A DNA stretch of 64,000 nt from Anaeramoeba flamelloides. Taxonomy: Eukaryota; Metamonada; Anaeramoebidae. Made by a program: the position numbers and the translations under genes. Below the pieces are notes generated by a model. That model was given only the letters and a program-made list of their open reading frames with translations. It was not told where the DNA came from and did no database searches. Position 1 is the stretch's first letter; the number at the start of each line of letters is the position of its first letter. This document shows positions 34,181-45,031 of this stretch, piece by piece. The stretch is taken from NCBI GenBank assembly GCA_027625915.1, contig JANTQA010000008.1:1939001-2003000 (forward strand). The letters run 5' to 3'.

Positions 34181-35429
34181 AAAAATGTGAACTCATTTCC
34201 TAACAGTTGGTAAAGATGTTTGCTTATTTACATTTAAACTATCTTATATTGAAATAGATGCTCAAAGGACTTTTGGGAGATAATAAAAAATATTCACTAC
34301 CCTCATAACTCAAAATTAGTGTTTAAATATTTCTATGATTGTTTTTTACTTTATTTATTTTTGTTAACTTAAAATTATCAATAATTTATAACTATTCATT
34401 TTGTAAACAATTTAATTTGAATTTCCCCGATTAAGGGAATTTATCCAATAAAATTTTGAATAGAATAAGGATTTTGAAATTTTATTTACAAGAAAGTTAT
34501 TCTAATTTCATAAAAATATATTTTTTTTGTTTATATTCATTATGACAGATATGAAAATGATGTTTGCATAAATTTTCAATTTTTTTTTGATTAATTTGTG
34601 GTTTTGTCATTATCACTAATTATTTTCTGTCATGTGCCAGCGACAGAGGAAACTCTACAATATATTTGATATTTTCAATGGCAATAAATGCTATTTAATA
34701 AACCAATGAAAACTTTTATTTCTTCTTGGTTATGAAAGAAGGGTTTTTGATTTCCCGTTGATTATTCCTCATCTTACCGTTTCCTTCCCTTTTTTAAAAG
34801 AAAATGCAATGAAATTTTAATAATAGACTTTAATTCTAAAATTTTAACTCGCCCAAATTCCATTTTTGAAAAAAAAATCTTGATTAATTAATTACGGAAG
34901 AAATGTCAAATTAAAACCATTCGCTAAATTAATGTTAATTATTGTTCCTAAATTACAATACTCAGAAAACAATGAAAAAAAAATATCAATTCAAAAAAAT
35001 TTCGGTGTGTTAAAAAATTTCGATAGACAAAACAAAAAAAAAACAAAGCTAAATTTGTTTATATTCTAATTCAGAATATTGATCGATCAAATAGTTAGAT
35101 ACAACCGACTAATTTATATAAAGCAATTACATTTTGAACAACTCAACTGTACCCTAAAAGCGACGATTGAAAAAAAAAATATCAATCAAACAAAAAAAGT
35201 TACGTCATTCAAAAAATGAAGGAAAGCAAAAACTAAAAGATCGAAAAAATGATTTTTATATTGCTCAAAAATCATAATTATTTCCAATTTGAATGAAATT
35301 GGATTATTGTGGTGGTTTCAACCTTTTTAATTGTGTGGAAAAAATTAAATTTTCGTTGAGATTAAATTTATTATCAAGTTTCCTCTATCTTAGTGACCTA
35401 CCTGAAAAGTAAAATAGTTACTGTAATAA

Positions 35430-35650
35430 TCAAAAAAAAGTCAAAAAAAATTTGAGTTAAATTTTCATTTTTACACATTTAATAACTTCCACTTTTAAAG
35501 ACAATTTTTATCAAAGAATATTTAGAAACTCAACAAAATTTCCAACCTTTCTTAACATTTTAACTAAAAAAATACTTTATTCCAAACTAAGGTAAAAAGA
35601 TTTTTCAAAATGAAAAATGAGGCAAAAATTTTCAAACATTAATTTGAAAT
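35430..35650. repeat. Dispersed repeat, copy 2 (partner 1150-1365)
   Basis: Aligned by eye with 1150-1365 in the same orientation (TTTGAGTTAAATTTTCATTT, AACTTCCACTTTTAAAGACA, AAAATACTTTATTCCAAACT). Non-coding. Confidence 0.5.
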
Positions 35651-36138
35651 AATTAGTAATGAAAAAGTCACAATTTTATCAAAAAAACAATAAAAAAATA
35701 CGAAATCATTTTATACACATGTAGAGTAGATAAGAATAAAAAATAACATTAAAAATAAAAATAAAAATTCAAAATTATAAGAGAAATAGAATTAGATTAA
35801 AATTAAAGAATATTTTTTTATTTTATTTCATTTAATAAGTATAGCCATTAAAGTACTATTTTTTTTTTTTTTTTTATAAAAATATTGTCGTAATTTTATG
35901 AAAAGAAAGATTTTGAGGAAAATAAAAATATCTAAAATCGCCTTTTTACTTAATTATAATTTTTAAAATTAATGGTGTTAATTTTGATTTATATTTATGC
36001 TTAATATTAAAACTAAAAAAGAAATTTTCTAAAAAAAAAAATTACCAAACACCTCTAAAAAAATATTATTTTATAAATATAAAAACTATAAAAGTTAACA
36101 AAATAATGCCTTTTCTATTTGTAGACGAAAATTAAGAA

Positions 36139-38331
36139 TTATTTTTTATTCTTTTTTTTCCTTTGATTATTTTTTTTGTTTCTTGTAATATTTTTATTAT
36201 TGGATTGCCTTTGTTGCTTCTTATTTGTTGTTGTTGTTGTTGCTGTTGTTGTTTGGGATAAAGAAGGGAATTCTTCTTGGTCTTTTAATTTTCTTGAATT
36301 TGGTTTTTTATTTTTGCCCCAGGCACCATATTTTCTTTTGTAAATATCTTTCTTTGGATTATTTTTTTGGGTTTTTTTTTTTGAATTATTTTTTTCTTCT
36401 TGTTTATTTTTAGGAGCACTTGAATGTAATGCGGGAAATTCTTCATCGTCTTCAAATTTTTGCTTTTTAGCATTCTTGCTTGATGACTTGTTCGAATTAT
36501 TTTGCTTCTTTTTATTTGGATTTTGGTTTTTATTTTTCTTTTCAATGCTATTATTATTCGTATTATTTTTTTGTAAATTATTATTTGAATCTGGTTCACT
36601 GTCTTCTTTATAATCCCATAAAGATTCAATTTTTTCCGAGCCTGAACCTGATTCTACGTCTGAGGCATAACTTATATTTGAATTGTTTTCTTCTAATTCG
36701 TCTTTGTTTTGTTTTTGTTTCTGTTTTTGTTTCTGTTTCTGTTTCTGTTTCTTTTTGTTACCAATTTCTCTTAATGATAATTTCCCTTCATCTAATTGAT
36801 CTGTTTGATTAAACAGCTCTTGTTCCTGTTCTTGTTCTTGTTCTTTTCTTATACTCTGTAAAGATTTGTTCTTTTGGTTTTTTTGTTGTGAATTATTTTT
36901 GTTTTGTTTGGATTGTTGCTTTTGCTTTTGTTGTTTTTTTAGTTTTGCTTTTTGTTGTTGTTGTTTTTGTTTTTGTTGTTGTTTTTTTTGTTTTTGTTGT
37001 TGTTTTTGTTCAAGGAGTTGTTGTTCTTTTTGAATTTCTAAAAATGACTTTGGTCTTTTAGCTTGTTGGTTTTGCGTTTCATTTTTTTTTTTCTTTTTAT
37101 TTTTTTGTTTATTATTTTTTTGCTTATTATTTTTTTTAGTTTTTGTTTCGTTTTCTTTTTCTTGTTGTCTAATATCTAATAATGAAAATTTTTTTTTGTT
37201 TGTTGTTTGCTTTTCCCACCCGGCTTTTGTTTGGCTTGATTTTTTATTTTTTGGATTAACTTTTTTTGTTTCAGTTTTTTTTGCTTTTTGATTTAATTCA
37301 TTCTTTTTTGGATTTTGTTTTTTTTGGGTTTGTTTTTTTTGGGTTTGTTTTTTTGTCTTCTGATTCCTCTTTTGGTTGTTATTGTTTTTTGAATTTTTGT
37401 TTTGGCTTTGATCGTTGTTGCTTGGTGACTTTCCTTTTGTTTTATTATTATTTTTTGTTTTTGTATTTGTCTTGGGACTATTTTGGTTCTTCTTTTCTTG
37501 TTTCTTATTTTGGTTTTTGTTTTGATTATTTTTTTGTTTATTATTTTGATTCTTTTGCTGGTTATTTTTTATAATGTTTTGGCTTTTTGTATTTTGATTG
37601 GTCTGATCGTTGTTTGGTGACTTTTCCTTTGTTTTGTTATTGGTTTGGTTTTCCTTCTTATTGCTTTGTTGGTTCTCCTGTTCCTTTTTTGTTAAAGATT
37701 GAAAATCGATTTTCTTTTCTTTGATCTTTGTAAAGCAGTCTTTTGGCCTTGACCATAAGGATTTTAAAGCAGCAAAAGATGGCCATTCTTTTCTTTTGAC
37801 TTGTGTGCTTGATGCCAAATTGCCAGATCGCAATAACTTTTGCATTTCTCTTCTCGAAAAAGGACCTTTCGTGTTGTTTTCTTTATCAACATAAAACCAA
37901 TTCTCCTTGTCTTTCTTTTTCTCTTTTGTTTGCTTTTTTTTTTTATTACTGACGTGTTTTTCTTTTGGAGAATTTTTGGACATTTTTAATTCAAGTTCCT
38001 TTGTTTTTCTCATTAAATTTGCATACTTTTGTTCCTTTTCATTCAATTTATTTTTTTGTGGCTTTTGTTCTTTTTCAGAATTTGAATCATTGCTGCTATG
38101 GCTTCTTTTATTTAAATTTGTTTTGTTGGAAATACGGAGTGCCAGAGAACTATTAACGTCTGAACGATCTTGATATTTGTTAGAAATTGGAAAAAAATTC
38201 ATTGGGGCTAAAGGGAGGTGAACATACAAATGCTCATTTTGGACAAAGTCCTTGGGCAATGGTAAGTCTTGGGAGTATAAATCAATTAAGGATTTTTTAG
38301 TAAAACAAATTTTATCGATAGTTTGGATCAT
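36139..38331 (-). CDS. GYF-domain (GIGYF/PERQ-like) low-complexity protein
   Basis: A single 730-codon exon. Residues 145-193 form a GYF-type domain: WFYVDKENNTKGPFSRREM, then LLRSG and an aromatic-poor turn. W145, the GPF at 156-158 and the following helix are conserved. The name-giving Gly-Tyr-Phe is replaced by Gly-Asn-Leu, and the usual Trp before it by Leu. The N-terminus (FTKKSLIDLYSQDLPLPKDF) resembles the start of GIGYF proteins. The C-terminal 500 residues are Lys/Gln/Asn runs. They carry four spaced short motifs of type S-[LF]-x-x-I-x-x-[EQ] (SLLDIRQQE, SFLEIQKEQ, SLQSIRKEQ, SLREIGNKK) and two EEFP[AS]L motifs. GYF proteins bind proline-rich partners in translational repression and mRNA decay; that role here is inferred. 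It is transcribed divergently from the ATAD2-like gene. Confidence 0.78.
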   Translation of the reverse strand: MIQTIDKICFTKKSLIDLYSQDLPLPKDFVQNEHLYVHLPLAPMNFFPISNKYQDRSDVNSSLALRISNKTNLNKRSHSSNDSNSEKEQKPQKNKLNEKEQKYANLMRKTKELELKMSKNSPKEKHVSNKKKKQTKEKKKDKENWFYVDKENNTKGPFSRREMQKLLRSGNLASSTQVKRKEWPSFAALKSLWSRPKDCFTKIKEKKIDFQSLTKKEQENQQSNKKENQTNNKTKEKSPNNDQTNQNTKSQNIIKNNQQKNQNNKQKNNQNKNQNKKQEKKNQNSPKTNTKTKNNNKTKGKSPSNNDQSQNKNSKNNNNQKRNQKTKKQTQKKQTQKKQNPKKNELNQKAKKTETKKVNPKNKKSSQTKAGWEKQTTNKKKFSLLDIRQQEKENETKTKKNNKQKNNKQKNKKKKKNETQNQQAKRPKSFLEIQKEQQLLEQKQQQKQKKQQQKQKQQQQKAKLKKQQKQKQQSKQNKNNSQQKNQKNKSLQSIRKEQEQEQEQELFNQTDQLDEGKLSLREIGNKKKQKQKQKQKQKQKQNKDELEENNSNISYASDVESGSGSEKIESLWDYKEDSEPDSNNNLQKNNTNNNSIEKKNKNQNPNKKKQNNSNKSSSKNAKKQKFEDDEEFPALHSSAPKNKQEEKNNSKKKTQKNNPKKDIYKRKYGAWGKNKKPNSRKLKDQEEFPSLSQTTTATTTTTNKKQQRQSNNKNITRNKKNNQRKKKNKK

Positions 38332-38902
38332 TATTTGTTAAAGGATAATTTTGTGTATAATTGGGAGAAGTGAAAAAAAATAAAAATTAAATTTGACTCT
38401 TAAAAATGTTTGAGGTCAATTAGTCATTTGTTAAATAATAAAAAGATACAGTTTCTCTTTTTTTCATTTCTTTACAATTGCATTTTGAGATTTTGTTGTT
38501 TTACAGTAAAAAAGTTAATTTTTTAGAGACATTTCAATAAATTTAATTAGATACAAACCAAAAACACCGTTTTAAGATTACTTTCTGTATTACTTTATGG
38601 AAGAACATCAGCCAAGTATTTTTAAGAAACTTTTTTGAAATTATTCCAGAGTATTCGAATTCTAACAATCTTCAAACAAAAATATCAAAAACTTTTATCT
38701 TATATTATCCTTATCTAAAATCCAAAAATTAATTGAAATAAAGACTGCTTAATCTCTTATTCCAAACAGCCATTTCCAAACAAACAGTATTAATCAAAAA
38801 TTATAATTAAAGAAACTAATTTTGAATCCTGATAAAACATCATTTTTTTATTTGAAATCCACAAGATTAGTTTTTAATTTCTTATTTCTTTTTTAAATTT
38901 TA
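38332..38902. promoter_or_regulatory. Divergent intergenic region between GYF and ATAD2-like genes
   Basis: 571 bp separate the two start codons (38331 on -, 38903 on +), so both promoters must lie here. No open frame or repeat is seen. T-rich tracts flank both starts. No TATA or other named element can be singled out in so A+T-rich a background. Confidence 0.4.
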
Positions 38903-41695
38903 TTGTTGATGACAAACAATTATCAAGATCCAGACAATAGTTTTTATGAGAACGAATTAACTTCAACAAAAAAAACTGAAAATGAAAATGAAGAAAACAA
39001 AGAACAAATTGATCCAGTAAACAAAGATCCAAACATAAGTGATGAAAGCTATAAAGAAGATGAACCTAATGAAGGTACCGAAGATAATGAAGGATCTGAA
39101 TACAAACAAGAAGAATATAAAGAAGAAGAAGAAGAAGAAGAAGAAGAAGAAGAAGAATATAAAGAAGAAGAAAAAGAAGAAAAAGAAGAAGAAGAAGAAA
39201 AAGAACAAGGTGAACAATTAAATCTAAGATATGGACTTCGAAGGAGCAGAAGACAAATTAGTTATAAATTCGATAGCACATTTTATGGAATCGATCAAGA
39301 ACAAGAAACGCAACAATCAAACCAACAATATTTAAATGGTAACAGCAAATTCAAAGAAGAAGAAGAAGAAGACGAAGAAGACAATGACGACGACGAGGAA
39401 TGGGTACCATCATTAGAAAGTGAAAAAACAAATTCACAAAGGGCAAACAATAATCGAAGGGATTCCAACATCGAAAAAATGAATGACGAGGAAAGGTTTT
39501 CAAGATTTAGAAAGGATCATTTTTTAAAAGACAAAAAAAGTGATTTCAAAGGCGGAAGGGCACTAAGGGTTGGATCGCTTGTTCCTGCAACAGGATCTGA
39601 TTCTGACGAAAGTTACAAAAATTCTGATTCTGGCATTAGCGATTTGGAACTAATTGAAGATGAGTTGACGATGGAACAAACACCAAAGGAAGAGTTGAGA
39701 AGAATCAAAAACGAATTAAATGATTTAAATCGAAATAAAAGAAAGCTTGACATAGTGCAACCCAGTTTAATCCCAAGTTATAATCAAAGCACTACCCAGA
39801 ACAATAAACATGCTTATTATAATAGCCATCAATATCAAAATTTAAATTATTTTCTTCAAAACGATATGGACGAACAATATTATAATCGAAACAAAAATGA
39901 TTTATCCAATTTTATAGTTGACGGAAATGAGACAGGCCAGCAAAAAAGGAGAAACCGAAAAAAATATTCATACTATTCGTCTTCCAATCAAAGAAGGAAT
40001 CAATTAGCAAAAAATTTACCAAAAAAGTATACCAAATATTTATATGACAAATTAAGCAAACTCGAACGATCTATGAGGAGCAAAATTGAAACTATTTATG
40101 AAAACGAAGTCAAAGATAATAACAGGAAAAATAAGAAAAATGGTAATAGAATTGGGAGAGGAAGGCCACCAAAGAACGATCACTTGAATAGTGAAACTAA
40201 CCACCCACACACGAATGAATACTTTTCTTTAATTAAAAAGGATCTTGTTGGTTCAAATTACGCTGATCCGCCATCAAGTTCGGAAGATGAAAACAATGAA
40301 CTCTGTGAACCAATTAACAAACAAGACAATAACAACAATGAATTATTACATAGCCATATCGGAGAACTCTCCGGAAACACCACGGGATCCAAAAACAATC
40401 AAGTTGATCCAGTTAGAATTGACCAATCAGTTTCATTTAATTCAGTGGGGGGGCTAAAAGAACATTTAAAAGCATTGAAAGAAGTTGTGATGTTACCTTT
40501 ACTATACCCGGAAATTTTTACCAAATTTGGCATCAAGCCACCCAGAGGACTGTTATTTACCGGCCCACCGGGTACTGGCAAGACCCTTGTAGCAAGAGCC
40601 TTGGCTAATTCTTGCCGTTCAATAAAAGATCGAAAGATTTCATTTTTTATGAGAAAGGGTTCTGATTGCCTTTCAAAATGGATTGGCGAAGCTGAACGGC
40701 AATTAAGGTTGTTATTTCAAAACGCCCAGAAATCTGAACCATCAATAATATTTTTTGATGAAATTGATGGACTAGCACCAGTTAGATCCTCAAAGCAAGA
40801 CCAAATTCATAGTTCCGTGGTAAGTACTTTGCTATGTTTGCATAAAGACACCCCGATATATTTGGAAAATAAAATAATTAAAATTGAAAAATTATGGGAA
40901 TTATCAAATAGTAAAAAGAAATTAATATTAAATCCAAAAGGTGAAATGACCCAAATTAAAAAAATTAATTCAAATTTAAAAATATTTAGTAAAAATAAAT
41001 TAAATAATAATTTAGAGAAATGCCAAATTAAATATATTTCCAAAACTTTAATTAAAAACCCAATCAAAATTATTTTAAAAAATAATTCTCAAATAATTTG
41101 TTCAAATAATACTAAATTTTTAAAATTATTAAATAAAAGTAATGATAATGATAATGATAATAATTGTAAAAACCAGAATTATAACATTAATTGCAGTAAT
41201 AATAATAATAATAATGATAACGCTCGGGGAAAATACGAATTTGAATGGGAATTTATCAAAAATTTGAATATTAATGATAAGATAGCTATTCCAAATAAAA
41301 TCAAAATAAATATTAATAAATTCAAAAAGAATGTTAATAAATGGAAATTCCTTGATGACGATCAAAAAATAAAATATAGAAATTCAAATCAATATTTGAA
41401 ATTTCCAAAATACTATTCAAAAGAGTTTATCATTTTATTCTCATTAATTTTAAAAGCAAAAGAATTTTCCAAATTAAATGGCATTATTTTTCAAAATAAT
41501 ATTTCCAAAAATTTTGCGAAAAAGTTAATTCTTGATCTTTTTGGTAAAATAAACAACCCTTTAAAAAATATTACCTTATTAAAATTTATTAAAAGAACTT
41601 TTGAAATACAATGGTTTTCATGTCGTATTGGTAGTAGCAGTGGACATAATAATAACGATAATAATGATAAAGAGAATGAGAATGATATTATTGAC

Positions 41696-41726
<31 letters not shown>

Positions 41727-44700
41727 ATTATGATGATGATGATGATGATAATAATAATGTGAATACGAATGTGTATGATACTGTTGATTATGATAATTCA
41801 AATGGTAATCAAAATAAAATACCAATGATTATTTATTTATTACCAAATAAATTAAAAAAACTATTTTTTAGATTTTATAACATGAACAATAATGATAATA
41901 AAAATAATTTAATTAAAAATACAATATATCTCAATAAGATAATAAACCAGAATAATCGCAATAATAATGGAAATGATAATAATAATGAGGTTGATGAAAT
42001 TAAATTTATTTTGATCAAATCAATAACACATTTAAAGGGTACCCATAAAATGTATGATCTATGCACGGACAATGAAAATTTTATTGCAGGAAACAACCAA
42101 CCGATAATTGTTCACAATTCAATGATGGATGGATTAGACGATCGAGGTAATGTTGTGGTGATTGGGGCAACAAATAGAGTAGATGCAATTGATCCAGCGT
42201 TAAGAAGGCCAGGAAGATTTGATCGTGAGTTTTTATTCCCATTACCAGATCAGCAAGGAAGAAAGGAAATTTTAGAAATTCATACCAAACATTGGAATCC
42301 ACCATTAAATGAAGATTTTAAAAAATTAATTGTCAAATTAACAGTTGGCTATTGCGGAGCCGATATTAAAGCTCTATGCACAGAAGCAGCACTCCGAGCA
42401 GTTAGAAGAATTTACCCACAAATTTATCAAAGTGAAGAAAAAATGTCTATTAATTTAAATAAAATTGTAATTACAAAACAAGATTTTTTTGAAGCAATGA
42501 AAGATATAGTTCCCACTTCTCAAAGAAGTGGATTTTCCACTTCAAAGGCTTTGTCTTCACTATTAAGTCCATTATTACAAGAGGATTTAAATAATTTAAA
42601 AGAAATGCTAATAGAAATTTTCCCAATATATTTGGAAAAAAAAAAAAAAAGGCAAAGAAAAAGATTATTTGAGAATATGGAAACCAATGAAAATGATGTT
42701 CATTTAAATAAAAACGACCATGAAAATATAAAAGAAAAAGAAAAAGAAAAGAAAATCGAAAAGGAAAATGAAAATAAAAATGAAAATGAAAAGGAAAAGG
42801 AAAAGGAAAAGGAAAAGGAAAAGGAAAAGGAAGTGGGGGAAAGAGAGGGAAAGAAAAAGGAAACGGAAAAAGAAAAAGAAAAAGAAAAAGAAAATGAAAA
42901 TGAAAAGGAAAATGAAAATGAAAATGAAAATGAAAATGAAAAGGAAAAGGAAAATGAAAAGGAAAATGTTTCACAGTATAAAATTAGAAAAAAATTTCCA
43001 AAGTCCCATCCATCAATTAGTGCATTGGAAGAATTAGATTCTGATGAATTATATTTACAAATTGAAGAAGAAGAACAACAGATTTTGAATAGCAATTTAA
43101 ATAACAAATCTGAAAATTTGATTAACAAATTATTAAAATATGAAAATACTCATTACAGACCAAGATTGCTAATTCATGGTGAAAATGACCTGGGTCAAAA
43201 TTATTTAGCACATGCATTACTACACGAACTTGATGAATTTTCTCTATTTAATATCGATTTTTCGACTCTAGTTGGGCATGAAGCAATTAGAACTTCTGAA
43301 GAAGTTTTAACAACAAATTTCTCCGAAGCAATGAAAAATATCCCTTCAATCATATTTATACCAAATATTGAATGTATTTGCAATCAAGAAGCCTTATATT
43401 TGGCTAAAAAAACCTTTTTATCTTTGTTAAAGGAAATACCCTCATCAACTCCCCTCTTTTTATTGTGCACAAGTGAATGCCCGATCGAATTTTTAGATAT
43501 CGAAATCAGTGAATTATTTTCTCAAAAATTTCATTCCTATGAAATCGATTATCCAAATTCATTAAAGCGTTCCAATTTTTTCAATTCTCTATTACTTGAA
43601 ATCCAAAAAAAACCAATTTCGAAAAAGGAATTATTAAAAAAAAGAAAAAAAATTATTAATAAATCAATAATCAATTATGGCTTAAGTGATAATAGCAACC
43701 GTGATAAGAACAAGTTGGTGATTAATGATAATGATAACGGTAATGATGATGGCAATGGTAACAATACGAAGAAAAGCAATGATAATAAATCCGGCTTATT
43801 TTTAGAAGAGCAAATGAGAAAAAGAAGAGAAGAATTGCATGAGATCGGAATACAAAAAGAAGAGGAGATTTATTTAAGAGAATTTCGATTAGCCTTAAGA
43901 GATGTGGTCCATAAATTAATGTCTGAAAAAAGATTCAAAATTTTTTTCCAACCAGTGGATAAAAACGAATATCCAGATTATTATAAACAAATAAAATACC
44001 CAATGGATTTTTCAATAATAATGGATAAAATTGATTCTGCCCAATATTTATGCTTAAATCATTTTATTAAAGATGTGCAATTAATAAGGCAAAACACTGA
44101 ACAGTTTAAAGGCTGGAATGATTATAAACAGTTGGTGAAAAGAGCCAATTGGTTAATAGACGCACTCGATTCCTTATTGGAATACACAGAAATGGATTTA
44201 ATTGAACAATGTAGAAAAATTGCTATTCGAAGAGCCAAACTAAACCAAAAAATTGTGAAGAGAAATCCTGACTATAGTGATTTTTTTGATTTTAAACGAG
44301 ACAATTTGGAAAAAAAATATAAAAAAGAATTTTTTATTAAATTGTCATTGCAAGAAAATACCGTAAAAAAAATAATGGATAAGGAGAAATTAAAGCAAAA
44401 TAGTCTAAACGAACAACAACAACAGGAAAGAGAAATGTTACAACAGGGGGGACAAGAGCAAGAACAAGAACAAGAACAAGGGCAAAATCAGAAACACACA
44501 TTAAAATTATTTCAAATACAACAATTAAATTCACAAAACCATCAATTCAATAAAACAACAGCATCAAATGAAAATCCCTTAACAATTACAAAAGAAAATG
44601 AAAATATGGATCATCAAAAGAATAATCAAAAGAATGAAAATAAGATTGTCCTTGAAATTGAAGAGAAAAAGGAAATGGAAATGGAAAAAGAGAATGTAAA

Positions 44701-45031
44701 CAATAATAAATCAAAAATTTATTTTAGTTCATCAGAAAGTGAAGATGACGAAGATGATGATTTCGATTTTGAAAATAAAAATTTCCAAATGACTTTTGGC
44801 GAGAACCTTATTACAGATTTTAATAGCCTAGTTTTAAATGAAACTGAAAATTTTTCTGTTGAAAATTTATTGTTTTTAAGATCAAGATTATTTCAAATCA
44901 TTACCAAAAATAGAAAAGAAAAAAATAAAATTATAGTTATAGAAAAATTAAAAAAAGAACTGGACTATGTTAAACAAATTATTTCTGAGAAAAATTCTGA
45001 AACAAATAATGATTTAAATTTTAATCTTTAA
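38903..45031 (+). CDS. ATAD2/Yta7-like AAA-bromodomain ATPase carrying an intein
   Basis: 2,042 codons in one frame, of which 428 are the intein. Residues 1-500 are acidic low complexity. AAA-1 begins near 510, with Walker A GPPGTGKT (554-561), Walker B SIIFFDEID (614-622), sensor GATNR (1088-1092) and arginine fingers RRPGRFDR (1101-1108), all ATAD2-like. A Glu/Lys linker follows (about 1240-1390). AAA-2 starts at R1419 and is degenerate: Walker A reads GENDLGQN, with Gln for Lys as in ATAD2. A bromodomain follows (about 1655-1765: RFKIFFQPVDKNEYPDYY). The acetyl-lysine-binding Asn of ATAD2 (NALEYN) aligns with Lys1736 (NTEQFK). ATAD2/Yta7 are nuclear hexameric chromatin ATPases that handle histones H3-H4. 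The mature protein would be about 1,614 residues. Extein and intein are in one uninterrupted frame. Confidence 0.93.
40835..42118 (+). mobile_element. Intein (428 aa, class 1 type) in AAA-1 of the ATAD2-like protein
   Basis: Residues 645-1072. Block A is CLHKDTPIYLENKIIKIEKL, starting at Cys645. A block-B-like segment (IILKNNSQIICSNNTKFL) ends near 740. A WEFIKNLNINDKIAIP segment matches the part of Hint domains that normally reads W..v..L..GD.va.P. Block F is YDLCTDNENFIAG, and block G is IIVHN followed by extein Ser1073. Removing it joins SSVVSTLL to SMMDGLDDRG, which matches ATAD2 (STLLALMDGL) with no residue lost or gained; Ser takes the Ala position. The usual block-B TxxH reads SNNT, so the conserved His is replaced by Thr737. 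The middle holds a decayed homing-endonuclease region and Asn/Asp runs written in local codon style, suggesting long residence. Known nuclear inteins sit in hosts such as VMA1, PRP8, GLT1 and CHS2. Confidence 0.9.
41396..41890 (+). pseudogene. Decayed LAGLIDADG-like homing endonuclease within the intein
   Basis: Inside the intein, residues about 832-885 (YSKEFIILFSLILKAKEF then NGIIFQNNISKNFAKKLI) have the layout of a first LAGLIDADG helix followed by a strand and helix. Residues 973-997 (IPMIIYLLPNKLKKLFFRFY) resemble the segment before a second helix (IP..i...p.....FlrGyfdaDG in intact enzymes). The acidic Asp/Glu-Gly residues expected at both helix ends are absent (LKAKEF, FYNMNN). An Asp-rich run of about 40 residues (41685-41760) lies between the two. 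I infer a once-active endonuclease that has lost its catalytic sites. Confidence 0.5.

Larger units (their letters stand above)
31640..36138. other. Gene-free region with dispersed repeats
   Basis: No gene recognised. It holds partner copies of three repeat families (33090-33275, 33620-34180, 35430-35650, listed separately). Confidence 0.45.

Noticed and set aside
40820-42118. Reading the ATAD2 insertion as a spliceosomal intron using GTAAGT
   Set aside because: The insertion is open throughout, starts with Cys and ends His-Asn before Ser, and has intein blocks. Removing it at codon 645 to 1072, not at the GT, restores the family sequence.
42471-43128. Minus-strand Phe/His/Pro and Ser/Phe open frames, and a plus-strand Lys/Met frame
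   Set aside because: Shadows of the Glu/Lys/Asn linker of the ATAD2-like gene.
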